Shown: piece by piece, positions 20,983 through 32,279 of the stretch | How positions within the stretch are numbered: the first letter of the stretch is position 1 | Layout: each line of letters opens with the position of its first letter | From: Rhodocollybia butyracea | Lineage: Eukaryota > Basidiomycota > Agaricomycetes > Agaricales > Omphalotaceae | NCBI GenBank assembly: GCA_015501585.1 | Contig: JADNRY010000002.1 | Span: 124,001 to 188,000 of the forward strand | Length of the DNA stretch: 64,000 nucleotides | Direction: 5' to 3' | Notes under the pieces: generated by a model | The model's input: only the letters and a program-made list of their open reading frames with translations | The model's database searches: none | Told to the model about the DNA's origin: nothing | Translations under genes and position numbers: made by a program

Positions 20983-23150
20983 ATGACCACCCAGACAGCG
21001 ACGCACAGTGATGGTATACCTATCGTATCCAAGTCTAATGATCCTGGTGCAATCGCTATCAATGGAAATCTGAAATTGAAAGTCCTTCCAGCAAAATTTT
21101 ATGACCAGTTTCTTTCCGATGCAGCGAAAGAACTGCAGCCTAGTCCTAGTGCGTTTGGATTATACGATCTTGCTCCTGGAAATTCACAATTTGTCTAGTC
21201 CGTGGTCTGTTTCCGCTCGAGAAAAAGCCTGGCGTTGTGCGTGTTTCTATCTCGGTTGGCTAGTCTCTGCTCATCAACACTCCCCGCCCGAAGATTTCCT
21301 TGCTCGCTGGAAAACCGAATCAATCTACGTTTCCCTTTACATCGCTGAGTTTTACGGCAAAAAATCCAACTAATGATGGTTCGTGTTCGTTTATCATGAT
21401 TGAAAATCGACTGGCGCCAACTTCGTCCTTCCTTCCAACTTAGGCTCTGAGACGACTATCAACATACCTCAGGATCAATTGGCGCCTGGTCTGCAATATA
21501 GCGACACTGCTGGTATTCCGGATCTGCTTAGGTGGATTACCGGCTTGCAGGAACGATCTCACGGTAGAAAGCACGGTCGTAACGATGGGACGGGCGAAGA
21601 AGGTTGGAGAGTTAGCATGGGGTCTGGATCTCAGGATTTAATTTTCAAGGTACGTCCTTTGAGTTTTCTAGCGAAAGAAAAGTGGCTTAATGTTCCTCTA
21701 GTCTGCAAGGATAATCCTCAACCCAGGTGATTCGATACTTGTCGAGTCACCCGTTTATGCGTCTGTCCCCCTCTCATCGATGTTTTCGTTTCAGCTGATG
21801 ATTATCCGATAGCGGCGTCATTCCCATATTCAAAGGTTTACATTGTGCACAAATCGGTCAGTGATCATAACCTTTCCGAAAACCTCCTCTTTTTTGAATA
21901 GGTATTTTGCTTTTTTTTAGAAGTACCCACAGACGCGGACGGTATACGTTCTGATTCTCTGGAAGAGATTCTCGAGAACTGGCCTCAAGGAGAGAAGAAG
22001 CGAAGGCGTTGTACACTGTTCCCTATGGTTGCAATCCAACTGGAATGACTGCTTCGACTCAGCGGCGCAAGGAGGTCCTGAGGCTCGCGAGAAAGCACAA
22101 TTTCATCATCTTGGAAGGTCTGTATGCTTATGCTCTCCACCACCGTTATCAGTTTTTGTATTCAGAAATGACTTCGCAGATGATCCCTACTATTTCCTTT
22201 ACTATGGTAAAGCTGATCCCCGACCACCATCATACTTCTCTCTCGAGGCTACAGAACCATCTGGGGAAGAAGAGGGGCAGAGTTATGCTGAAGTCGGAAG
22301 AGTGTTACGATTTGACTCGCTCTCAAAGATATTGGCGGCAGGCCTAAGGATTGGGTTCTCCACAGGAAAGTCGAATCGATTCAGATACAACATATTCGCG
22401 GCTGGTAACACCTTTGATCACATTAGGTCCTGAAATATTCTTAGCAAAAGTTGACACTCTTGTGAGTTTCATCGTGCTACCATTTCGTGGTCGCCGTTCA
22501 TTCATGGTTTTACGTTTCACAGACAACCAGTGCAAATCTTCAGGTGTCCTCTCTCACCCAACTCATTACCTATCGCCTACTCCAATCGTGGGGGTATGAT
22601 ACCTTCCTTCTACACACACAGAACGTAATGATTCATTTGCCGTTACATATTTTTACTGGTGCTGAATTTCTTCATTCTTTTATAAAGGTATCAAACTTTT
22701 ACAAGGAGAAGAGAGATATTTTCGAGAGAGCATTGCAGAAATGGCTAGGCGGTGGTATACCTGAGCAGTCGGAAGGGGAAACTGACGAAGGAAAGCTGGC
22801 GGAATGGAACACACCCCAGGCTGGGATGTTCTTCTGGTGAGTTTTCTTCAGTTTCGGCATGATCCTTGATAACTCACTCGTGTTCCCCTATCAGGTTCAA
22901 ATTACTCGTCGAGGATCCTTCTACAGCGGCGGCTGACCAGGAAGGAGACTCCCGTGCCCTCATAGAGACTCATGCCTATGCCAATGGCGTTTTAGCGTTG
23001 CCCGGCACTGTGTTTTTACCCAACGGCTCCAAGACAGCGTATGTTCGGGCTTCGTTCAGCCTTTTATCTGAAGACCAAGTGGTAGAAGCGATCAAGAGGC
23101 TCAGGAAGACTGTTCTGGAGGTTAGGAGATCAAAGCAAGAAGCCTCATAA
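20983..23150 (+). CDS. ARO8: Aromatic aminotransferase, Aro8-like (frame break inside)
   Basis: This is a class I/II PLP-dependent aminotransferase that would interconvert aromatic amino acids and their 2-oxo acids. Visible landmarks are [22 protein letters not shown] and [15 protein letters not shown] segments, [46 protein letters not shown] (the Lys binds PLP), [12 protein letters not shown] and [10 protein letters not shown]. At about 22000 the frame changes between the segment ending PQGEKK and the segment ALYTVPYG. No intron fits, and one base appears to be missing. A second unclear spot follows GFSTGK near 22375. Apart from these the protein is well conserved end to end, which favours an assembly indel over an old pseudogene. 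Confidence 0.82.
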
Positions 23151-23466
23151 AATAGTTTATTATGTGTGTACATGAATCCCGCTGCAGTACGCTCGTACCG
23201 AGTTGACACTGTCCATCAAAATAGTTTGTCACCAATCAACCTCGGCGCTCTTGTAAAAGATTCCAACAGGCAAATTATGGACGGCAGACGAAGTTGTTGC
23301 GATGTGATATTTAGAAATTTGGCGCTAATAGTTTAGCCGCTCGTCCCTTAATATGGCAGTGCGGTACATTGTCTGACATTGCTCAATGCTATTAAGGCGC
23401 TCTCCCTCCGCTCTCTTGTTCAGGAAGCACGTCTAGTGCTCTTTCCTCACTCAGACAGCTGTTAAA

Positions 23467-25139
23467 ATGCCCTTCCTTCCAACCGTCGTCCAGGCTCCAT
23501 TTTCTGCTGGAATTCCGCCTCCATTGCATTCACTTACCATCGGGACTACTCCCAACGGATTCAACATACCTGCTCGCGGTTGGAACTCATGGGGTCTTCA
23601 AGCCAATCCTAATGTGAACCCCCGTTTTCTCTTCAATCAAAGAGGTCACAGTCTTATCGATGCCTGGAAGTTCTACTTATCAGTGTTCAATCTAGGTGTA
23701 CTCGAACAGTGCGATCATTTGGCTTCGACATTGGCAGGGATATACACGTACTGTAGTCTAGACTCCGGATGGTCCCAGCCTTCCCACGGAGACATACATG
23801 GTCGTATCATACCTGATTCGGAGCGGTTTGACATAAAGGAGATCGCAGATCACTTGCATGCTGAAGGTAGTTTTTTAACTTTGAGAAGTGACGTCTTTGG
23901 ATTCTGAACAGGACACAAGGTTTGCACTTGGGTGTTTATGTCGTTCCAGGTTGGTGTCTTCCTGACTTAGAGTTGCAACCCTGATCTCAACCGGTATCTA
24001 GGTGGTTTCCGCGAGGACATGAACAAGACTATCCTGGGTACACATATACAGATCGGCGAGGTGTGCACCGGAGACAACGGATTAGCTCGATGTAACTGGA
24101 ACCATACTATGAATGGTGTGCAACAGTGGCATAATTCCGTTGTGAACCAATTCGCGGAATGGTAAGCTGCAGCCAGTAGTATGTCATCGAGATAGACCTT
24201 AGCAAGCCTCTATGTAGGGGCGTAGATTTCATCAAGCTAGATTTTATCACCCCAGGTTCCCCAAATCATGGTGCAAAACTTCCTTTGAACGAGACCCTAG
24301 ATGTTGTTGCATATCACAAAGCGATAAAGAACGCCTCTCGGCCAATGCGTCTCGACATCAGCTGGAAACTAGCGCGAGATGAAACCCACTTCGGTATTTG
24401 GTCCAAGAACGCCGATTCTTTCCGCACCGATCAAGATATCAATGAATCTGGTTCGAACACAACTCTCGCCGCTTGGGCAACTGTGCAGAGGGCAATTGAC
24501 AATTACAGGCAGTACATTGTTATGCATACTAGAAAGGACGAAAAACTGACCCTCTATCCGGATATGGACAACTTGTACATAGGTAATTCGTTTGGAGAAG
24601 ACCACGATGGTTTGAACAAGGCTCAGCGGTACACCATCATGAACCATTGGATGGGTGCCGCATCCAATCTCATGCTGGGAAATGATTTGACCAAATTAGA
24701 TGGTGAATAATGATGTTCATTATCATGGCTTTTAGAAGGGTTAACATTACATACAGCGACTGGAATTCAAATATTAACAAACACATTTGCGCTTTCCGTC
24801 GCTCAATTTGCGTCAACGTATCCGATGCGTCCGAGAAACCCAGGGACCGGATACGGTCATGCTAAACAGCTTCAGGCTTGGATTGGAGGACCTGATGTCG
24901 CTGGTAAAGCGATGGTTTTACTGGCTAATTATGGTCCAGACCAAGGCCAAGGAGGTTTCAATAGCAGTTTGGTAGGCACGCAAACTGTGTCGATATCCTG
25001 GAGTGAACTTGGACTCAGCCGCGGTGCCCCGTATCGTATTAGAGATGTATGGAAGGGACAGAATGTGGGCATAGAAAGGTACGGTTTGAGTGCAGCCTTG
25101 GGCGCAGGAGAAAGGTACGTTCAGTACCTTGGATTATAG
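23467..25139 (+). CDS. Alpha-galactosidase-like glycoside hydrolase (GH27)
   Basis: The gene encodes about 440 residues over several exons. Motifs in order are ARGWNSWGLQAN, YCSLDSGWS, LHLGVYVVPGGF, GVDFIKLDFITPGS (the Asp of KLD is the expected nucleophile), DISWKLARD, YPDMDNLYIGNS and NHWMGAASNLMLGNDL. These are the clan-D barrel motifs of GH27 and related enzymes. A beta-sandwich C-terminal domain ends with GERYVQYLGL. Proposed introns include one after NQRG (acceptor 23694), one before GLHLGV and one before ATGIQIL. No classic signal peptide precedes the catalytic domain, so location is unclear. Substrate could be alpha-galactosides or a related sugar. Confidence 0.85.
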
Positions 25140-25343
25140 TAAGCAAGCACTGACGGATGACTGAAGCTGGTTGGTGATGCTGACTCCGGTACGGCCTTGG
25201 GGATGGTAAATTAAGCCAGAAATCGAAGAAATGCACACAATGGCAGGCCGTTGCTGGCTGTACGACTACTTATCTTTATAACATAAATTCATTATGTACT
25301 CAAGTTGCAATGTTTGGTTGAGAAGAGTCAATTTAGACATACT

Positions 25344-27665
25344 CATAAAACATATCTAAAGCCATTACTAGTCTTTTCGCCTGCTTGTTCCGACTCTTCG
25401 AGTTGTTTGTTAAGTTTCGACAAGTGCCACCTAAAGAAAAGGCATGCTATAATTGCAAATCCTGAGGTCGCAATGCAAATCTAAGAGCGAAGTTGAGTTC
25501 TGGGACTAGTGATCGATCGACTTTTCTGCTTACTGCGAAGGATTTATGATATGAAGGTCCCCAGGCACTAGGCCAGACGTATCTAGACAACCCAAGTCAG
25601 GATTTAGTCCGACTACATGAATCGTTGTATACTTACGACCCAGCTACGTTCCCAAGTTGCGAGAATGCGTTGATAGCAGCGATAGAAACAGCACGTTTCG
25701 TAGGAGGGCGAGGGAAGCAGGCAGGAATCCATGCATAACTTTTGAACCGTCAGAAATTGAACAAAAAACAGAAGAGAAAAGGACTAACAGTACAATGAAA
25801 CCACAATACCCGAGAGCCATCAAGAATAACGCAACGTATCTCGCAGCAGTCACCTCCGTTGTGCTAGCGATAATGAACCCAATGATACCGACAAAGAAAG
25901 GAATGATTGTGTGGAAGCAACGTTCCTGTGTTTTATCAGAGTGTCTGGACCAAAGGAAAGCGACGAAAGCAGTGACGATCCACGGAGGAGCGCAAAGCAC
26001 CAAGGTAATGGTGGTCGAGAAGCCAAGCGTAGCCTGATCAGGGTAGCATCAGGATATGCTTTCCAAGAGTGAGACATGAATATTACCGCAAGAGTCGGGA
26101 AAAATGCATTGAAGGACAAGGCAATAACTTGCGAAGTTAGGCCTAATGCCAAAAGCCACATTTTCCAATCCATAACAGCGAGTATCAGGCCTTGAACCAT
26201 TCCAATCTCGGTTTCTCCTTGATCCCCGACGCCAGCGTCTTCTTCCATACGTCTCATTGCAAGTTTGCGCTCGAGAGGCGTCAAGAACTTGGATGTGGCG
26301 GGGAAGTCGGGGAGCACAAACATGGCTACCACGGCAAAGAAGACTGTGAGAGCTCCTTCGATGAAAAAGAGCCATCTTTGAACCTTCTTAGTTGAGAATT
26401 AGAATGTAAGAACAGACGTTCCATACCTCCAAGCTGCGTGTCCAAGTTTTCCATCCATACCGTTAAGGATACCAGAAGCCATGAGGGACCCAAATGCGTT
26501 GGAAATAATGTTACCGACAGTGAGGATCGTCGTTCGAACACCAATCTCATCCTTTTTGTACTATATCAAGTTATGAGCTCGATTTAAAACTTATAGAGCA
26601 GCACATAGTCATACGAACCCACTTCGAGAGTAAAAACTTGTTTTAAAAAAGCAGGATTAGTTAGGTAGACTTGATTACCGGATACACACTTACTAGAGCA
26701 CCTTGAAAGGATTAAGATAGAACACTTATAAGTAAAGTAATTTCTGCTCGTGAAGTCCGATACCTGTGACTTACCGGGGTAAAAAGCTGCCTCAACGAAC
26801 CTTTTTAGGGTGAGTTTCAGCGTTTACACTTGAAATCCGTTCGGAAGGACTTACCCGAGGAAGAAACGCGTAAGAAGGGCACCCACGAAGTTCGTGGTTA
26901 TTCCTGCGGTCAAAATTCATTACCGATGCGACTTGAATGGAATTTGATAAACCAACCAGTTAGGCAGGATATGATGCCTGTAGAATTTTGTGAGCGTAAT
27001 TCATTGATCAAAGGAGATAGACCGACCCCATACGATCATAGCGCACGGGAGGTAGAGTGAGGGCTTCCCAATCCAGTTAAGGAGCATGTTTCTGTGAAAA
27101 AGCATCGATGGGTTGAAAGAGCTCTCTCACTTGAAGGACTCACGAAGGAATCTGCATGATAATGTAGCCTTGACCCAGGCCTCAAATGAGCGCACGTATC
27201 ATGAAGCTCTTTTTGATTTTTTTACTCACCGACATACAAAATTGAAACTAGTAGAGAGTCATTGAATCAGTCCAGAGGATGATGCCATGGGCAAAAGGAA
27301 ACAAACGGAGAGTCGCATACTGTTCGCCCTGCAATTTTAGGTCCTTTTCAAATCCTCTCAGGCGTGCGGCACTGGCCGGAAACGCTGGATGAGAACTGCA
27401 GTACTAGAATGTCCAACGGGCTTACCTCGCATTGTTCCGGTCAATCTGTGAAGGTCAATGTAAGAAAAATGAATCATCCAATACATGTACTCACATAGTT
27501 GAGGATATAGATGATGATCAGTATAGAAATCCTCAGGTCGACCTTGCGTACTAATTTCTTCTCCAGCTTGCGTCGAGCTTCGGTTCCTCCAAACTCGGCA
27601 TCGGGGTCGTGCTCGGAAGTGGCCATAGGTTCATCTTTCTCGTGCGACGCATTAGAGGAAGACAT
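25344..27665 (-). CDS. MFS permease, allantoate/anion-cation symporter type
   Basis: The start (27665) gives a hydrophilic N-terminus and then LVRKVDLRISILIIIYILNY, the usual first helix of the Dal5/ACS group. Later exons give VWGGIISCLTG, ITTNFVGALLTRFFLGFVEA, AFYPGALFLLSKWYKKDEIG, then DFPATSKFLTPLER, SQVIALSFNAFFPTLA and SRHSDKTQERCFHTIIPF. The C-terminal helices end with FAIICIATSGFAIIACLFFRWH-like sequence and KTSNGFRYVL. The fold and FVEAAFYPGA motif indicate uptake of organic anions such as allantoate, nicotinate or pantothenate; the substrate is not predictable. The 26.5-27.4 kb part is chopped into unusually small exons, including one of 8 nt (26701-26694) and one of 18 nt (26636-26619). 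Confidence 0.88.
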
Positions 27666-28040
27666 AATGGGGGCAGCGGGAAAAAAAGCATTTTTTCCAC
27701 GTACTTAAGTACATAGGCCAACTCAATCACAGTGTGGGCCTGAGACCTGATGGGGAAGCATACACTCATTAGGAGTAGTATATGTATTACTCGGCTCCGC
27801 CCTCGAGCGAGGAAAGCTCCGAACTCGGGCCAAGTTGCGAACCCTCATGAAGTCGGAGCTTCCAACGACCTCATGGAGTCGTGGGAAGTCGCCTTACCGT
27901 CCTCCTTTAAAGCTTTAAAGCTTTACCTCCCGCAGACTTAAGTACCTCTTGACAAGGCTGCATCCCCCTTTCATTGTCGGCAATCAAACTTCATCGGCTA
28001 TTTCTTGAAGATATCGTTTGTCGCACTCAGCACCTTGTCC

Positions 28041-29399
28041 ATGGACACAATCTGTCGGTTGCCGCCCGAAATTTTATCTAAAATTTTTGTAACTTTCTGC
28101 TCGAACAGTGATGAAAATGATAGGTTCTTGCAGAACTGGGAAACCTGTAGCCGAGTCACTCTGTCCTCCGTATGTGTGGTATGGCGAAACGCCGCTCATG
28201 CTACGCCGGAGCTATGGTCAGAGCTCAAGATTTATAGCCATGTCGGTTCCAGATCAGGACCCAAACACTCAGACATAGCAGCACAGTGGCTCAACCGGAG
28301 TGGTGTTAGGCCTTTAGATTTGAGCGTCTCTCTAGGCAGGAACTATATGGGAAATATCTGCGAAGCCTTTCCGGCCTTCGCTTGCAGGATTCGCTCACTC
28401 GAGGTCCGCATCCCTATGCGACACTTTGAGCCTTTTGTTCATCTTCCCAAGTCATCGTTTCCATGGCTGGAAAAGCTGGTGCTCAGATTTCGCGACCAGC
28501 ATCCATTTCACGTTTCCGAAAAATTGAAAAGTAAATACCCCCATGGTATAGAGATTTTCTCAGGCTCACACCAATTGAAGCACGTCGAGTTTGATGAAAT
28601 TGGTGGCGACAGTTTACTGAAAACGATATTGTTTCCTCGAGATGCAGTAACAACGCTAATGGTTGGCGCCACTTCCCACCTGGGCACCCAATTTACTGGT
28701 CTTTACTTTGATGCGCTACGCAGCATGAACAAACTCGTCGACTGCACGATCCAATTTCCCGGTAAACAAAGTGACATATCATCCCATGCCGATCAACCAA
28801 TAAACCTCCCATTTTTACAATCTCTCACACTGTCCGCCAGTGAGGAGGTCGATACTGGTTACGATGTGGCTTTCTTCCGATGCTTGTACGCCCCTTGCTT
28901 GAAATATTTGTGGCTTTCAGTGGGTGCAAGTGAAAATCACGGAGAGCTTGTCAGGCAACTCGCAAGCTTTCGCGAACGCTCCACAGTGTCGCTCTCGTCT
29001 TTGACACTATCGCATTTTATAGTCCGTCCTATCTCAGGGGAGGACCTAATCTCACTGGTTGCTGTATTTCCCTCCATCAGCATCTTGCGAACCACCCTTA
29101 CCAGCGGTGTGTTGGACACCAGCCCATTGATGAGAGCACTTGTTTACAACCCTGATCATCCGGGCCCTCTACTGCCCAATCTTGAAGAACTACGGCTGGA
29201 ATCGACAACAGTGAACGGAAAGGATGTTTGGAACCTAGTTCGGTCATATTGGTGTAGCAATAATTCAAGATTAAGAATGGTAGATATTCTGTTTTTTACT
29301 GGTGGGACAGATGGTGGGGGCCCTTATGCGGAATTAGAACATGAATCGGCCCTCCATGGCATCGATTTGACGATAGACTTGTATGTATATGACTACTGA
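28041..29399 (+). CDS. F-box protein
   Basis: This single-exon gene encodes about 450 residues. It opens with MDTICRLPPEILSKIFVTFC and, later, TLSSVCVVWRNAAHATPELWSEL, the F-box helices followed by the usual mushroom extension. The remainder is a weak leucine-rich pattern typical of this expanded family. F-box proteins select substrates for SCF ubiquitin ligases; the target is unknown. The frame is open upstream to 28005 but without an ATG, so the ATG at 28041 is chosen. It follows a 375-bp intergenic stretch shared with the divergent MFS gene. Confidence 0.85.
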   Translation: MDTICRLPPEILSKIFVTFCSNSDENDRFLQNWETCSRVTLSSVCVVWRNAAHATPELWSELKIYSHVGSRSGPKHSDIAAQWLNRSGVRPLDLSVSLGRNYMGNICEAFPAFACRIRSLEVRIPMRHFEPFVHLPKSSFPWLEKLVLRFRDQHPFHVSEKLKSKYPHGIEIFSGSHQLKHVEFDEIGGDSLLKTILFPRDAVTTLMVGATSHLGTQFTGLYFDALRSMNKLVDCTIQFPGKQSDISSHADQPINLPFLQSLTLSASEEVDTGYDVAFFRCLYAPCLKYLWLSVGASENHGELVRQLASFRERSTVSLSSLTLSHFIVRPISGEDLISLVAVFPSISILRTTLTSGVLDTSPLMRALVYNPDHPGPLLPNLEELRLESTTVNGKDVWNLVRSYWCSNNSRLRMVDILFFTGGTDGGGPYAELEHESALHGIDLTIDLYVYDY

Positions 29400-29668
29400 T
29401 AACCTATACTACATCGCTGTACTTGAAAGTTATTTTTCTTTAGAAAATGTATTTTACCCCGTTCGCGTCACTTAGTACTGCCAAAATTACAAAGGAAAGG
29501 AGGACAGCAGGACAGCAGTAATTTACGCTGCGCTAGCCTCCTGGGAAACTTGAAAGAACAAGAGCACAGAACTTCGATTTTGAACTGGGATCTAATTGAA
29601 CTCGGACCGGAGCCCGGTGACTGTTCCGCGTCTCCTCTCTTGCAACTCTCTTGAGTCTCCGACTCTCC

Positions 29669-32279
29669 ATGGGTGTTCAACACATAGATCTTGTTCCGCC
29701 GTTGGTAGAGGCTGGTAAATTTCAAGATCTAGTGCAATCCGGGCACACAATTCTCGCGTCATTATCCCCTCGCAATAATTCACTGGCCGTGAATGTTGCG
29801 CCTTTAGAGCTTTCTTCGCTGAAACCATCGGACGTGGAACAAGATGAGGCAGTTTATTTCGCGACTCACGTTGATATTCCCTCGTCAGAGAGACGTCTGG
29901 TGCGCCATATTTCTGTTAATGTAACTTTAGCTTACGGCGCGTAGTTCATCGCAGATACTTTGGTCGTTTTCTCAATGTTCAAAAACATGCTGAAAAGCGC
30001 AAAAGAGAGAGACCCATCATGGTTTGGCACTTACAACGCCCGCTGGTCTTAATTTTCAACTACTCTATCTAGGCTGCAAACTCGTGACGGTCTGGAAGTG
30101 ATCAGAAAATTTGGTGTTGACTATGTCAACTTTATCAAGGAGTGCTGGATCCATGCGTCTGTGTGTCTTTCATTCTTTTATTTCCGAGTCCAAATTCTCA
30201 TATTATCGATCTAGCAACCTTTGTCTCGTCCGGAACCTCTACAATTCAGCGCAGAACATTATCGCAGTCTCTATTCGTGTTTTTTCACTGTTCGTGGTCC
30301 TTTTTGTCCCCGAACCAGGCTACGAAGATGCTCCTGTTGGCGAAGAGTTGATGGAATGGCTAAACATCCATTTTATCGAACCGTCAACAGAAGAAGGCGA
30401 CCAACTGAGCTCTCTTGAATCTCCATGGGAGGACGATAACTTTTGGCCATACCTGACTAGGTAATTGCCATGTCAAGCACATACCGGAAGCTCACTCGTT
30501 GATACGTAGATCTATCCTTCGAGGCCTCTCAAAAGCCTCGTTATTCTTTCTGAACACTCTACTTCAACATCCATCCGAGGATTTACAAGACCTCGTCAAA
30601 ACACTAATTCCCGTAGTGGAATCTCAACCTCGACTTCCGCAGTTCAGTGCCGAACGGGACTTTGCGTACGCATCACGAAAGTGGAAAGATAAGGTCAAAG
30701 CTTTACGCGTGGAGATGGATCGTATTCCAGAGGGGTCAAGATTTGACGACTTTTATGATTGGTGGGAAGCTTTAAGCGATATAGTTAGTATTCTTGAAGG
30801 CCGGGGAGAAGTAGTGCAAAGGGTATGTGAGGAGCTAGGTGCCGATTGGAAGGAAGTGTGTGCTGCTTGGGGTATTTTTGTAGACTCAAGATTGAGGAGA
30901 CAGGATCTTCCGTACGTGCTTCCCCGTACGCTCTAGGAGTATACTGACTCCGTCCAGAGATGTTGTTGCGGACGTTTTGGAAACTCTACCTCCCGACCCT
31001 ACAAATTTGGAGGAAATGATACACTCATCTCTTTTCGCAGGCCATCCCGAAGAAGCTCTGAAATACGCCTCGGATCTTGACTTGTGGCTCTCTGCTCATT
31101 TAGCAGACATTATGGTACCGCTAGGGCTGCTAGACCCTGAATCAGATTCAGAGTGAAACTTTTCTTTCTTCCCACTTCACTCCTCTCATTATGGTGTTGT
31201 CTAGATCAGGACTTTCCAAACGCGATGAACATGTGCTGGCGTATGCCGAGTACCTTCATTCAGATGCAACACTCTGGCGTATCACGATTGTCTACCTTTA
31301 TACTTGCGGTACGATCGGCGAAGAGCAGGGTGACCAGGTCCTGATGAGGATGCCTCTACGGCTGAGTACTGCCACCGCTGATACCGATTCGGGTGATCAG
31401 CGTCTTGACGCGGTAGATGAAACGATGAAAGAAATTAGTTCGATTTGCCGAGAATACAGTCGCGAATTAGTTCGACGAACAGTTTGCAGAGTTAGCAGTG
31501 CTATCGTCACTCCTTCCGTCATACATGACTTATTTTCTTCGTCAGATTGCATCTTCAACATTGAAACGTTCAAAGAAATATGGTTTGGCTATGTCGCATT
31601 CAATATCTGCCGAGGACTGGCCAGGTTTGGGTCGTATCATCGATGCAGTGCTCGATGAATACATCCAGAACGGTGAGCTCTACACCGTTTAGAATACGTC
31701 ACACTCACCTGGTCTCCTTCCCTGCAGGCCCGGTTATTTTTGCTAGTCATGCATCCACTATCGCCCCGCTAATGGAACAAGTGCACGCCAACACCAAAAC
31801 TGAAGCGATATTCGCCCATCGCCTGATGTTTGCAGTCAAATATTCGCAGATACACAAAATGCGCCTCGAGCAAGATTATTCAACAGCGGCCTCGGATTTG
31901 GTTCTCCTCCTCCGTGACGAAATCGCGCCGAAGTCCTGGTGGGCAATTTTGTTGTGTGACTCGGTCGAATATCTGCAATATGGTATGTGAGCTCATTGAT
32001 GATGAGTATTGTGGTTTTTAACCATATCAAAAATGTCAAGCGCCAAAAACACTGTTGTCACCTGGAGATGCAATCGAGTTGCTTCGAAAATTGGAAGAGA
32101 TATGTATGCGTTCTTCTCAAGGTTCAGGTGAAGACTATCTGCCGGTCTTGGTACGGACCATGAAGGGGGGAGGAGGTGAGAAGGAGGCATTGGAACGGCT
32201 CAAAACTGTACGGCTGGCTATTGCTCGATACATAGCTCGATGTACGACTACCTTGGGAGGCATGAGACATTTTGGGTAA
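29669..32279 (+). CDS. NUP85: Nucleoporin Nup85
   Basis: This is an alpha-solenoid scaffold component of the Y-shaped Nup84/Nup107 subcomplex of the nuclear pore. Exons run from GVQHIDLVPPLVEAG through FIADTLVVFSMFKNM, EELMEWLNIHFIEPS and FWPYLTRSILRGLSKASLFF. They continue with FDDFYDWWEALSDI, VLETLPPDPTNLEEMIHSSL, LSYAEYLHSDATLWRITIVY-like sequence, HSISAEDWPGLGRIIDAVLD and SWWAILLCDSVEYLQ, ending at 32279. The helical repeat pattern and the conserved SYAxYLxSDxxLW segment fit Nup85. About nine introns of 45-70 bp are present; some small frame offsets around 31500-31570 make that region's exon borders uncertain. Confidence 0.82.

Noticed and set aside
19500..25140. Metabolic gene cluster (GH16, aminotransferase, GH27, MFS)
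   Set aside because: No synthase, P450 or pathway-specific regulator is present; the functions are unrelated and the orientation mixed, so simple adjacency is more likely.
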